Assembly (NCBI GenBank): GCA_037447655.1
Contig: JBBHKE010001018.1
Coordinates: 1-45,406, forward strand
DNA from: Zygnema cylindricum
Taxonomy: Eukaryota > Streptophyta > Zygnematophyceae > Zygnematales > Zygnemataceae
DNA length: 45,406 nucleotides
Reading direction: 5' to 3'
A program made the position numbers and the translations under genes. Shown in pieces: positions 30,428 through 41,193 of this stretch. The notes beneath the pieces are model-generated. The model saw only the letters and a program-made list of their open reading frames with translations. It did not search any database and had not been told where the DNA came from. Each line of letters begins with the position of its first letter. Position 1 is the stretch's first letter.

Positions 30428-30466
30428 TCTGTAGCGATTCACGGTGTAGTGTCTGTAGCGATTCAC
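30409..30466. repeat. 24-bp tandem repeat next to the hairpin
   Basis: GCGATTCACGGTGTAGTGTC occurs twice in succession, and a third, diverging copy follows. The unit begins with the hairpin's outer arm sequence. Confidence 0.75.
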
Positions 30467-32450
30467 AGAATATTTTGTGCAGTGCAGTATGGTTAGGTAT
30501 ACGGTGAATGGCCGTTACCGTACTGTAGCGTACCGTGAAGCCGTCGATAATACTACACCGGTTATTGTTATTTATACCTCAACATATTTAGAGCTGTCAA
30601 TGGCTTTTAGCTTTGTGATCTACCGTTGGATAATTTTTTGGAGGCAACCAACCAGTTGTTACCCTTTGATCGGGATGTCATTATAAGAAATAGACAACTT
30701 ACATAGAGTACAATATGTTACAAGCGATGAGGTGTTTTACTTTAGCACTTGATATGTTTTAATGGTTTCCAAATCGAACGCGTCGAGATTGCCTTTTCAG
30801 TTTTGTTGGGAATGAATTTATTGGTGTTTGTTAGGGTTTGTTATTTTGTTGTTGGTTTTGTTCTTGGTGTTCTTTCCCACGTCCTTTGTTGTTTTGCCCT
30901 TTTCCATGTGTAAGTTTCTTTTGCGTCGTTTTCGATTCGAGTTTGCTTCCTCGTATTTTCCATTTTCCTATTTGGTTTTGGCTTTGCAATACCTTTGTTT
31001 CCATGTACTCACAGGGTTTACCATTGTTTGCTTTGCTCTCTCATTTTCTCGTGTGCCCATGGTCTCGAGCCCGATATTGTTTACTTGCTCCGTTATTCCT
31101 AAGAGAGGGAGTTGGTTCATGCACATGACACTAATAGCACCACTTTTTTTCGACTATTGATGTTCAAGGGTGGATGTTGTTATATGTGAGGTTTCACACA
31201 ATATTATTTGTAGTGCATTATCATTGTTTTTCTCGGTGATGCTTGTCGTATTTTTGAGACGTTATTTTAACGAACCGTACGTCGTGAATCGCTATTAATG
31301 TTAAATGTTTTTTTTCGTCATTCACTAAAATTAAATTTTTCTGTTAGGCTTGGAGAGTTCATATTTTCAGTGTCGTTGTTGTTGTCTATTTCTTTTGTTC
31401 CCACAAGCACAGATGGTTTACCATCGCACTTTTTTTAATAAAGATCAAGTAATAGATGCAGGGTAAATTAAAAAGCACGATGGTAAACCATATGAGTCCG
31501 GGGGTACAAAAGGGGTGGCATGGCCAAAACCGAAAAACTACCAGGACAATAAAAACCAAGGAGAGCGACGAGAACAGAACAACAAAAAAGGAAATAACAA
31601 CAAGGCAAATAAAAGCACCCAAACCCCAAAATGAAAAGCACGACAACTCACAAAACCAAAACTACAACCCCAACCCCAACTCAATTAAAAATCTACAAAA
31701 AGCAACCCCGTAAGTCCTCCCAGCCCGGGGGAGCACGTTGAGGGAGGTCCGGAACACGGCGACGATCCATAACACCGATAGCCGATCGGAGGAGAATAGA
31801 AGCCTGCACTCGCTGTAAAGCCACAGATAAGCGTTGACGATGATTTTAATGTGAACTATTTTTCTTTTCGCTTTATATTTATTGCAACTTTGGTTGGCTG
31901 GAGAAACACTTTACTCAATTCTTCAAGCTGAAAAGGATAATCTTTCTACACTGACTCAAATGTGCAGACTTTTCCTTCGATTTTTGATCTACTTTTGTCC
32001 CCATCTTTTATTCTTCATGCAAGATTTTCAGATTGATCGATTCAGCAATTTCAAAAATACTCATAGTTTGTAGCTATAATCCGACCACATGTACCACTTT
32101 ATTCCTTTCTTTCTTTAGGATTAATTGGCATCTGTTTTCTCAAGTACTTATTCAAGTTTTTCAATTTCAACTCTTCTTACAGTTTGAAGCTATACTCTGA
32201 GCAGTTGTGTCACTTTAGTCGTTCTTTTCATTTGGCAATTTTGATATTTGCTTCTCCAAATACTTGCTCAAGTTTCTCACTCTAATCCTTTGAATTGACG
32301 AGCTAAAATCCATACAAACCGCCCTTATATTGAAAAGAAGGAATGGCTGTCATCTTGCGAGATGGCATTTGTGGTTTTCGCTTCTATTCTCTTTAGTGAA
32401 GGAGGAGATGGTGGAAATGAAGCTCCAAAAGAACGATTAAGTACCTGTAC
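30467..32450. other. T-rich intergenic DNA without a convincing gene
   Basis: Open frames at 30,828-31,160 are hydrophobic products of T-rich sequence. An inverted pair ATGGTTTACCATCG (about 31,412) and CGATGGTAAACCAT (about 31,480) brackets about 50 nt; related single copies lie near 31,015, 39,080 and 40,195. A GC-richer block (31,711-31,840) is unassigned. A degenerate duplication of about 117 bp occupies 32,061-32,290. Confidence 0.5.
32061..32290. repeat. Two-copy degenerate tandem duplication
   Basis: Both copies contain CAGTTTG-AGCTATA, CACTTTA, TTGGCA and CTTGCTCAAGTTT-like blocks in order. They begin near 32,061 and 32,176. Confidence 0.55.
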
Positions 32451-33052
32451 GGAAAGTGCTTCAAAACTAAGTATTTGAGCGAACTAAGTAGTTGTGCGAG
32501 CTAGATATTTGTACGAACTAAGTTTTTAAAACAGGAAATCTACAAACTTCCTTGCAACCAGTTTATAAAAACTACTTTGTCAATAGTTAAGTGCCGTTTT
32601 CCGAAGGTTTTGTAAAAAGGATGGACCAAGTTTCTGGAAAAAAATGACATTTTTGTGGTCTGTTTGGAGCTGATCTTCTCTATCTCTTTAGGATAGTCTC
32701 AAAGACTTGCGACGAAACTTGCAAATATATGGCTCCTCGGCTTTGGATACTTTCAGTAAAGACGACCAAATAGACTTGAAGCTTTTTGTTTTTATTTTTA
32801 ATTCAGTTTTTGTCACTTCTTTTTTGTTGGCCAAAAACTGCCTCAGGCACATGTGAATTAGTCATACGAGATTTTAGATTTCGGATTCTATTGTTTTTAT
32901 TGAATATTCGAAGTTTATTCGAGGTGACTGCCCGGAATTTCTTTAGAATCGGAAAGCTATTTGGCTTCAGAAGGATAGAGTGAGAGGGAGAGAGGGAAGG
33001 AGAGAGAGAGGGAGCGAGAGGGATAGAGAGAAAGAGGTCTGCAGACTAACCT

Positions 33053-33306
33053 GATTGCAATTTTTTTTTTTGAGTCGCAAAACCTGCGCACGGTGAAGGG
33101 GACCAAGTCGCCTCCACCTTCCTATTCTCCACACGGCCGTATGTTTAGGGTTTTTTTTTTTTTTTTTTTTAATATTAAAAAAACAAATAATGAAAAAGCC
33201 TAAACATATATACACTATTCAGATACCCGATTTCGGGGCATGCACCGCGGTGCAGGCATGCGCACCACCTGTTGTCTGTTCCCTAAAACTGTAACGAACC
33301 TAGACT
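33053..33306 (-). mobile_element. Probable retroposed insertion with A-tails (SINE-like)
   Basis: The segment is absent from the right duplicate, which reads straight through AACCTGCATCTTC. On the minus strand it ends in a run of about 11 A after GTTTTGCGACTC, and has an internal A run of about 22 next to AACCCTAAACATACGG. Clean target duplications are not evident, and I see no Pol III boxes. Confidence 0.4.
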
Positions 33307-34396
33307 GCATCTTCTTCTGGAACAGTGAAATCCAGTTCAGTCTCAAGTTCAGTTTCAGTTCCGATTTGAGTTTTAGTTCTAGCAGTTTTTTTTTCGTACA
33401 TACTCATCAGCCTATGAAATAAATAACCAGCTGGTCTTCTCAGCTGGTCTTCTCAGCTGCTGCTCGAATCTCCCGTGTATTTGAACTGTCTAAAGCTTTA
33501 CTTTGATTTAAAAAAATCAATAATAAAACCTGAACTTTTTAATGTTCATATCTTCACTGTACTGGTTTGTGAATTTCTGCAATTTGCTATTTGAGTCATT
33601 CTTTGAATTTCTTTTTGTGTAAGTATGGGATATCTCACATTCTGTTCAATTTTCCACTAATCCACTCATTACATGACTTTGTTTGTATGATAACAACGTT
33701 TTCCTTCAGAAAAACACAAAACACACAATTGAAGCTCCCATGGCAAACACACGGATGTCAAAACCTCCAAATCTTGCTAAAACATAATCGGATGCATAAA
33801 AAATTGAGCTTGTACCGCTCGACGCCTTCGTACTTATGCGACATAACGCCAGCATTAATCAAAAAGTCAAAAGAGATTATACACAAGCAACACTTATTAG
33901 TGACATCGCCTGAGACTATTGTGCCAAAACAATCAACAGATTTCAAAACATAGCCACCTTGTTTCAACTTGTCACAACGAGGCTTCTCTGCTAAGTCGCT
34001 AATTGGACGGCTGACATTAACCGGCAAATTACAACAACAGTGGGTCCCGTTTCCTACATGGAAAGAGTAGCAAAACTGAAGTGACATAGTATTGACATGT
34101 TTCATACCACAAGTCTAGAAATTTGTTTACACTTGGTTGTTACTATTCTTATTATTATTATTCGATACTTCGAATTCTTGATCCAACAAGTACTTTCACT
34201 GCCGATGTAAGCTTACAACAAAGCAGAGCTGCAAATTAACGAGCGTTAGGTTGTAAATTTATCAGCTATAAAGAGGACAAATCAATATGAAAAAAAAAAG
34301 TCAGCCTATGGATTTAGCATAGAGAAATATACATCTTGACATGTCAAAATTCGCTTTGTCACACCACTGAGAGTTGTATTGAGTATCACAACTTAC

Positions 34397-34529
34397 CAAA
34401 GAACAAATCGAATCCATATATTGACCAAGTGGAAAAGTCAACTACATTGAACAGAATCGCTAATCTCACTATATGATGCGGACTAAATTCACCACCAATG
34501 TTCCACGAAACCATGTCTACTGGAGTTTT
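34397..34529 (-). other. Candidate exon downstream of the left F-box gene
   Basis: On the minus strand TTGCAG precedes and GTAAGT follows this 133-nt segment. A 70-nt GTAAGT..TTGCAG interval (34,530-34,599) separates it from upstream sequence. It reads VSWNIGGEFSPHHIVRLAIL and NVVDFSTWSIYGF; I recognise no family. The right copy conserves both the 70-nt interval and the exon, which is 9 nt shorter and in frame. It may be a 3' exon of the F-box transcript or part of a separate gene starting MKLIV. Confidence 0.4.
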
Positions 34530-34798
34530 CTGCAACATAAACCGCAAGCTCTCATGAGATTTCTCATTCAATTTCACATCGATTTAAAGTTTTACTTACC
34601 ACAATAAGTTTCATTAATTTCGAGACCCCTAAAACTCAACAAAAGCTGCAATTACTAACTCTTCCTCCAACAAAAAACTACGAATCCGGTATAAAACAAG
34701 CAAATTTGAATCGCATGGACAACTAAAAATAACATTCGGAAACAACTTTTTCAATCTCCTAGCTGTCTTTGTAAAACCAGACAAACAGTGTGCATCAA

Positions 34799-35668
34799 TT
34801 ATTGTATCAAATGTTGTATTAGAGAATCGTTGTTTTTAACAGTCCAGTGCGAGATTCCCTTAAAATCTGCCGGGAGCTCCAGGTGAAGATCCTCCATAAT
34901 GTTCGGTACATGTTCAATAGAAAGACTTTTCAAGCAGTCGCTGGATTTTATGATTAACTCTCTTTCGGGCAGGCCACAGAGCTCGAGAGAAATTAGTTTC
35001 GGACAGTCGACAAGAACTGAAGGAAGCATAACTCCTCTATAAAAGAGCGATTTCAAATTTTGATGCTGAAGCGTTACACATGGCAGTTTCTTACCAGAAT
35101 ATACGCGAAGATCCAAGCGGTCAAGATTAGGAAACTTCTCTAAGAACAAAGACAAACCCTCAACTTCCATCAACAGGGTCACGCGACTTATTACTAAGCG
35201 CTTGACACTTGGCAACGACCAGTTTTCTAGCCGGTCAACTGGAAAATTCAAGGTAACTGGATCAATTGTTAAGCTTTCAAGACGAGGAAACAACGACAGG
35301 GCTTCTATATGCTGCAACTGATTACCGCCGCCAATAGACAAGTGAGTCAATGTTTGTCCAATCACTTTCGACCATCGCAGTATAACATTCGCCTCAAAAT
35401 AACCATCGACAAAAATCTCCTCTGCGTAAGGTGTCATCTCCACAATCTTTACGAGCTTATCTTCCCGAGACCTTGGGAGATAAAGACGAGTAACTTGTCT
35501 TACTCCGGCTTGAAAAGTTTTGCAGACAAGAGAATAATTGACAAGCTCGAAAGCGCCGTTCTCTTGAGTGGCCAAAGTGAAGATCCTCGCGAGAACATCA
35601 GCGGGAAAAGACAAAATAGAGGTGACGTGTGCCTCCTTCTTCACGGCGGCCTTGCTGCCGGACGCCAT
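34799..35668 (-). pseudogene. F-box/LRR-like protein, truncated copy
   Basis: The frame encodes 289 aa starting MASGSKAAVKKEAHV. The F-box (about residues 15-57) reads LSFPADVLARIFTLATQENG and NYSLVCKTFQAGVRQV. Leucine-rich stretches follow, e.g. LEKFPNLDRLDLRVYSG and LVDCPKLISLELCGLP. F-box proteins normally recruit targets to SCF ubiquitin ligases through SKP1. Compared with the right copy (417 aa), the C-terminal third is deleted; the frame ends soon after HLELPADFKGISHWTVKNN. Remnants of the lost end (ARRLKKLFPNV) are still readable, out of frame, at about 34,715-34,795. It is probably a non-functional or altered duplicate. Confidence 0.8.
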
Positions 35669-36210
35669 GGCATGGGCAGAATCGTGGTGAGAGAGACGAT
35701 GGCGTTTCGCTTCAAAATTGAATATTGGACGCAGCCAATGCTTCTGAAATGCTGCAACCCTAATTCTGAAACCCTAAGGGTGAAACCTTCATTCGCAGCC
35801 CTAATTTCCGGCTCTCTGAATCCGGAGACATTCGAACGCAGCGTATTCGGATTCGTGGAAACGGTTCAATTTCGGAGATCGCGAGAAAATGATTTTCAGA
35901 TAAAAAAAATGATCGAAAAACAGAAATCCGTCGGATTACGGTTTTTGGCTTTCTGGACACTGGAAAAATCGAAAAATGACGAAAGCAAGGTACACGAGGG
36001 AGTGCTCGCCACGTCACGCGAGAGACACGAAGTGCGGGGAAAGGAAGTGAAGGGGAGAGAAAGAGCGATATCCGTACAGGAAACTGTACAATTTTCAATT
36101 TTGTCAAAGAAGTACATTTGTATAAGTACGAAGATGATTGGCCAGAACTGATATGATTTCGTAAAAAAAAGTACATTTCTCTGTACTATTATTGGCTATT
36201 ATTGGGCTAA
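35669..36210 (-). promoter_or_regulatory. Upstream region of the left F-box gene with telo-box-like motifs
   Basis: AACCCTAATTCTG and AAACCCTAAGG (about 35,757-35,785) resemble the telo box AAACCCTA found in many plant promoters. GTACA motifs follow (36,070-36,185). The matching region precedes the right gene. No clear TATA box was found. Confidence 0.45.
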
Positions 36211-36993
36211 GGGTGGACTTCCATTAAGGCGTCCCAGTAATTGTACGGAAAATTTTACTGAAGGGCATGCCTTCCATTAGGTCGCGTCTGTAAACCTGCG
36301 TGGCTCATTCTGGTTGGTAACACGTAGGTTAATATTCGATGCTTCAAATCTTGATAGAATCTTCGAATGCAATGTCAGAACGCAATATCTGTACGGGCGG
36401 AGGTAATATCTGTACCAGCGGAGATAATATCTGTACCAGCGGTGGTAACTAATGACTCGTACAGAGGGCATTAAATGTACTACCCAAAATTTCAAAACGC
36501 AACGACAAAATGGCGGCGGCAAAACTTTGATGGTGGGAGCGTGACGGGATAATTTCGGCGGATTCGCAGCCACCCTGGCGGAAGGCACATGGCCCTTGCG
36601 ACGTGTACGCACATACGCGCGCGCTCATCCTGGATTCTCTTCACCTTTTCCACGCGGCCTATTTTTACACGTTCTGTATTCGAGAACTGTCCTCACTGTG
36701 CACGGTTGACGTGGCGTCACGGATAAAAAGTGTAATGAATCCGACGGTCCTAATGTTATTAACGTGGCGTCACGAATAAAAAGTGTAATTGAATCCGACG
36801 GTCCTAATGTTGGTGACGTGGCGTCATGGATAAAAAGTGTAATTGAATCCGACGGTCCTAATTTACGCCTACAACCTTGGACAATTTTCTGTAATGTTGT
36901 TTTCGTTGAAAAAAAATAAATCTGTACGAACTTGTACGAAACGGTACGGCCGTCAATAAAAAACCCCACTTTTTCGCTAATGGAAGTCCACCC
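36211..36993. mobile_element. PIF/Harbinger-like element, diverged copy 3
   Basis: The 783-bp element has TAA direct repeats (36,208-36,210 and 36,994-36,996) and ends GGGTGGACTTCCATTA/TAATGGAAGTCCACCC. Internal blocks (CCCTGGCGGAAGGCACATG, CGACGTGTAC) are shared with copies 1 and 2. The right duplicate has no insertion at this site. No transposase is seen. Confidence 0.8.
36708..36866. repeat. 53-54 bp tandem repeat, three copies
   Basis: Copies begin at 36,708, 36,761 and 36,815, each with ACGTGGCGTCA, ATAAAAAGTGTAAT and GAATCCGACGGTCCTAAT. It lies inside the Harbinger-like element. Confidence 0.9.
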
Positions 36994-37064
36994 TAATACT
37001 TCATTGGATTGTTAATCCGGTGCAATTCTTGACTACACGTGTCAGTGACAGAAAACTCTAATGC

Positions 37065-37200
37065 TGCAACCCTAATTGCAAAACCTAATTGTGGAACCCT
37101 AATGTAGTTGTGAAACTTTAATTGCAAAACCCTGAATGTGAAACCCTAATGATTAAACCCTAATTCTGAAATCTTAATTCTGCAACACTATTTCTGAATT
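37065..37200. repeat. Degenerate AACCCTAAT repeat
   Basis: About eight imperfect units of the form (G/T)CAAACCCTAATTG/TGAAACCCTAAT lie in a row. Similar arrays occur at about 44,549-44,610 and 45,260-45,345. They resemble plant telomere repeat (TTTAGGG) in reverse but with inserted bases. Confidence 0.65.
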
Positions 37201-37215
37201 CTCCATAAGCCAAAA

Positions 37216-37360
37216 AACAAAGGGACAGGTTTTTTGGCTTCTTTTGAGATGAGACTCCAACTTTAGTGCTGAAAAACTTGTGAATGTTCATTTTTATCAC
37301 TCGTTTGTTATCATTATTTATTATTAATGCCACACTATTTAGAGTGGCCTCACCAGAGAA
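37216..37360. other. Spacer between duplicates, start
   Basis: Unique AT-rich DNA with no gene seen; it leads into the polypyrimidine tract. Confidence 0.5.
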
Positions 37361-37907
37361 TTTTCTCTTTTTCTCTATTTCTCTAACCTCTTTCTCTCTT
37401 CCCCTCTCTCCCTCTCCCTCCCTGTCTTTTACTCTCAGGCAGCCAGAAGACTGGTTTCTTCTCTCTCCTCTCACTCTCTCTCTCTCTCCAACCTCTCCCT
37501 CTCTCCAACCTCTCCCTCTCCTCTCTCCTCTCTATTCTCATTCCTCCCAATTTTTTTTTTTACTCGCTCTCTCTCTTGATTCTTTGTACATACATGTCTG
37601 TTTCCTTGTGTTTATTCTACTCTTCTCCCATTTCCTCTCCTTCTCTTTCCCTTTTTTCCGTTATCTCTCCTTCCCTTTCCTCTTCCTCAGAAGCGAAAGA
37701 AGCAGTAATTTCAGTATGGTTGTGGATCTTATTTTTTTCTCATGATTGTAAACCCATTTGATTAAAGTATCGTTAACTTTCTTTTATATTTACTTTCATT
37801 AATACTATCATTTACTTTGTCTAATAATCATACATTCGTTTACTCTGACTCTAAAAATCCTCGTCTTTCGCGGAAGCTACTCTCCCTCTCTCTCTTTCTC
37901 CCTCTTT

Positions 37908-37946
<39 letters not shown>

Positions 37947-38456
37947 CCTCTCTCTCTATCTCTCTCCCTCTCTTTCTCTCTCCCTCCCTTTCTTTCTCTC
38001 CCTCTCTTCCCCCTTCTCTCTCTCCCTCTCCCTCTCTCCATCCTCTCCTATCATTCTCTCCTTCCCTCCCTCTCCCTCCCTCTCTCTCCCTCTCCCTCTC
38101 CTCTCCCCCCTCTCTCTATCTCTTTCCCTCTCCTTCTCTCTCCCTCTCCCTCCCTCTCCCCCCCTTTCTCTCTCTCGCTCTCCCTCTCTCCTATCCATTT
38201 CTCCCTCCCTCCCTCTCTATTTCCCTCCATCTGTCTCTTTCCTCTCTCCCTCTTCCCCTCCCTCCCTCCATCCTTGCCTCTTTCACGTCCTCCCTGTCTC
38301 CTTCTCTCCCTCCCTCCCAACCTCCCTTCCTCCCTTCCTCCCTTCCTCTCCCAATCGCCTCCCGCCAACCCTCCATCCCTCCCTCCAACCCTCTCCCGTC
38401 CCTCCCTCCTCCCCTTCTCCCTCCCTTCCCCAAGGATATCATCCCTCCCTCTTTCT
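37361..38456. repeat. Polypyrimidine tract of about 1.1 kb (CTCTCT/CTCCC)
   Basis: The plus strand is almost wholly C and T in two blocks (about 37,361-37,700 and 37,878-38,450), built from TCTC, CCCT and CTTC units, with about 180 bp of mixed sequence between. Long open frames on both strands here are products of composition (Ser/Pro/Leu or Arg/Glu/Gly). Confidence 0.9.
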
Positions 38457-41040
38457 TAAAGACTGCCTAGTACTTAGTGCCAAAAAATCGTACTTTAGTA
38501 CAGGTGTACGGTGTACTATTATCGCGATATTTTTTTATCGGCATATCGAGCCGATATATCACTAAAACATCGTATTATTTTCTTTACCAATATATCCACA
38601 CTATATATTGAATACCATTAGGTCTTCAAAAAAAAGGTACCTGTCAATCATCGGAACACTAATTATCGGTAGGAGGCTATTGATACGCAACACTAGTTTT
38701 TACCCTTTGATGGTGACGTCACATGATAGAAAATCAAACACTTGTGTGTGGTGACGACTATTTCTCGATTCTCTTTTGCGAGATACTCGATCAGAGCTTT
38801 TTCTTTTGCAATCAATCGCGCTGGGACTGCTTTTAATGTTTTTTTACTTTTGTCGGGAGTGGATTGGTTGGTCGGTTTTTTTTTTACTTTGGTTGGTTTT
38901 TCCTGTTGTTGTTTTTTGTGTTGGTTGTTCCTTTCAGTGAACTTTCTTTGTGCTTTTTTTCCTTTCAAGTTAATTTTCTTTTTTCTATTAGGTTTTGCTT
39001 CTTGCCAGGTTCAATTTTTCACTTTCTTTCTTGCTGTTCACTTCCTTATGGGATTCATTTTCTTTGTTCCCATGTCCACAGGTGGTTTACCGTCTCACAT
39101 TCTTAATTAGTTTTGAAGGATTTTACTGTAAACGATTTTGCATTCGGTCCAGGTGACGTGGACGATTATTAACCGCATAATTTTTTTACGTTGGAGAAAT
39201 AAACATTTATTATTCATAACACTATTTTATGTTTGGAGGGCGAAAAAAGCGGGAAGAGGTTAGTGTCATTAACGCTAACAGCGATTCTCAATGTCTGTAA
39301 ACAATATTAAGCAAAGTTCAAATACCTTTAAAGGTCCTCAACGAAAAGCTCAATTTTTAGCATGTACGAATAATCAATCATTTTTTTTTGTCAATGGCAT
39401 CATTTACTTTACATGGAATATTTAGGGAGAGAAAAGTACTCATTTTTAATTCAGGTAGAGATGTATGTTAAAGAAGCTTTTTTTGTTAATCAATAGCTAC
39501 TATTTTAGAGGTCTCATATTCAGTATATCAAATTGATATCTTATAGCTCCGATAATCGCAATATCAACAATATAGACATGCATACTGTCCTCTTCCTTAG
39601 ACTTACTACACTATATTATGTTTATCCGTACATTCCATATAATGTACAGAGATCATCGTACGCTAAAAATATAAAAGGGTTGAAATAATGTGTGTCGTTT
39701 GATTATCGTCGATAGTCACGATATCGATATTCCTCAACAGAATCAACAAGTACCGGCTTATGAACTTTTCAAAATTTTAATATTTACTAAAATCACAATA
39801 TATCTCTACAAGTTTAACTTTGCAATTTCGACTGATGTACATCTGTCATCTCAAAGTAGCGAAAAATTTAAGATCGAAAGATATGCATCTTGGTAGATTT
39901 TGCATTGATTTTATTGTCAATTTATCAACTTCGTCCATTCTGGCTGCGTTTAAAATATGAGAATTGCCTTCTGTTACTTTATTTGAGATGTAAAAAAGAT
40001 CACTCAGTAATATTTTTTTCATCAACTTTATTTATACTCACAATAAACAAAATAACTTTCATATATATATTTGCAAAACCGAATGCAACGTAAAAAAGAT
40101 GACAAGTTTCAATACAGCCAAAGATGATTCGGCGGTTAAGAAACTAATAATAATAATAATAAAAATTTCAATAATAAGCTTTATTAAGAAAACGTGATAG
40201 TAAACCATCTTAGAAGAGCATGTTACAATTTGATTTAATTACAAAAAATGAAAAAAAACACCCATTTTATAAGTGTACATGAACATAGTTTTCTCCAGTC
40301 TTAAGTCACAACAACTTACAATGTTCTACTTGCTTGTAACTTGTTTTTTTTTTTTTTTCTTTTTGTTTTTTCTGGTGCAGCAGGCAATTTGCAAGGTTGG
40401 GCAGCCCTTCTTAAAATGACAAACTTAGAAGATTAAAACGACTTTTGAGAACTATCTTTGGAATTTGGTCCTCCCTCTAAACCTCCTTCTGAGCCTAGGT
40501 CTTTCAAATCTAAGCGAAATTGTGCATTTCAACAGTATTTAGATCTAAAATTAGGTCAACTGACCTACATTCAGTTTAAAAACAAACAACTTATATAAAC
40601 TTCCCCAAAGAAGTTTCAAAACTGAATTTGCTACTCAACGAACGCCGAATGAAAATGAAAAAGAAAAGGAAGAAGAGGAAGAAAAAGAAAAAGGAATACA
40701 AAAAAATGAAGGAAAGAACAGAAATATTACGATTCTCCAAAAAACGCAGATTCCCTCTCGACATCATCATCAACGAACACTAACCACTGTACTCCTCAAC
40801 CGTTTGTAATTCCATAACATCCCGTTTGTCTCCCACCTTCCCCTCTTTACTCCCTCCCTCCTCCTCGCCTCTCTTTCTCCGTCGTTAAGGAAGTATCGTC
40901 GTCGAGATTCGCCCTTGTGATCTCCTGCGCCGATCTTTTCAAAAGAGTCGCACTTTCTATGGACGCCGCGCTTTGAGTCCCGTCCTGTTGACGTACAAAG
41001 AGTGTACAATACCATAATATCGTGCACTTATCGGAATTCT
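38457..41040. other. AT-rich intergenic DNA
   Basis: No supported gene. It contains a weak copy of the hairpin arm (about 39,265-39,290), an inverted pair GGTGGTTTACCGTCTCAC (about 39,080) and GTGATAGTAAACCATC (about 40,193), an (AAT)n run near 40,145 and poly-T near 40,345. The last 250 bp is pyrimidine-rich, like a 5' leader. Confidence 0.5.
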
Positions 41041-41051
41041 TAACACTTCCA

Positions 41052-41193
41052 ATGGCCATCTCTCGTCGACATCGTTCTTGTCCTCATTCACGCGACGGTG
41101 ATCCATGCGAGAATCGGCGTTGTTGTTTCTGTATCTGTTTCCGTATCCGTTGTATCGCTCTTGCTCTCGTCTGTGTTACAGAAACACATGCAG
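41052..41193 (+). CDS. Possible first exon of an unknown gene
   Basis: From ATG at 41,052 the frame reads MAISRRHRSCPHSRDGDP, then a Cys-rich hydrophobic stretch (RRCCFCICFRIRCIALALV), and reaches ACATGCAG followed by GTAAAG at 41,194, a good donor site. A pyrimidine-rich leader with a five-codon upstream frame (near 40,960) precedes it. No second exon was identified before the duplicated segment at 41,483. I recognise no family. Splice signals alone are weak evidence, and it may be chance. Confidence 0.25.

Larger units (their letters stand above)
32451..37215. repeat. Segmental duplication, left copy
   Basis: Homologous to 41,483-45,360 in the same orientation, starting at GGAAAGTGCTT and ending near CTGAATTCTCCATAAG. 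It includes the F-box gene and its flanks. Copy-specific changes: an insertion of about 250 bp (33,053-33,306), a 783-bp Harbinger-like element (36,211-36,993) and a deletion in the F-box gene. It retains about 260 bp (about 33,998-34,255) that the right copy lacks. Confidence 0.88.

Noticed and set aside
30409-30466. CRISPR-like array
   Set aside because: The repeats are directly adjacent without spacers, and the setting is eukaryotic.
30828-31160. Hydrophobic 110-codon frame, and a similar one at 38,742-39,110
   Set aside because: T-rich DNA gives Phe/Leu/Val-rich frames. There is no domain pattern or supporting splice context.
35309-36151. A 280-codon open frame on the plus strand
   Set aside because: It runs antisense through the F-box domain and promoter of the left F-box gene. 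The opposite frame has clear F-box and leucine-rich patterns, and the equivalent plus frame in the right copy is much shorter.
37817-38470. Long open frames on both strands in the CT tract
   Set aside because: Translations are Ser/Pro/Leu or Arg/Glu/Gly monotony caused by base composition.
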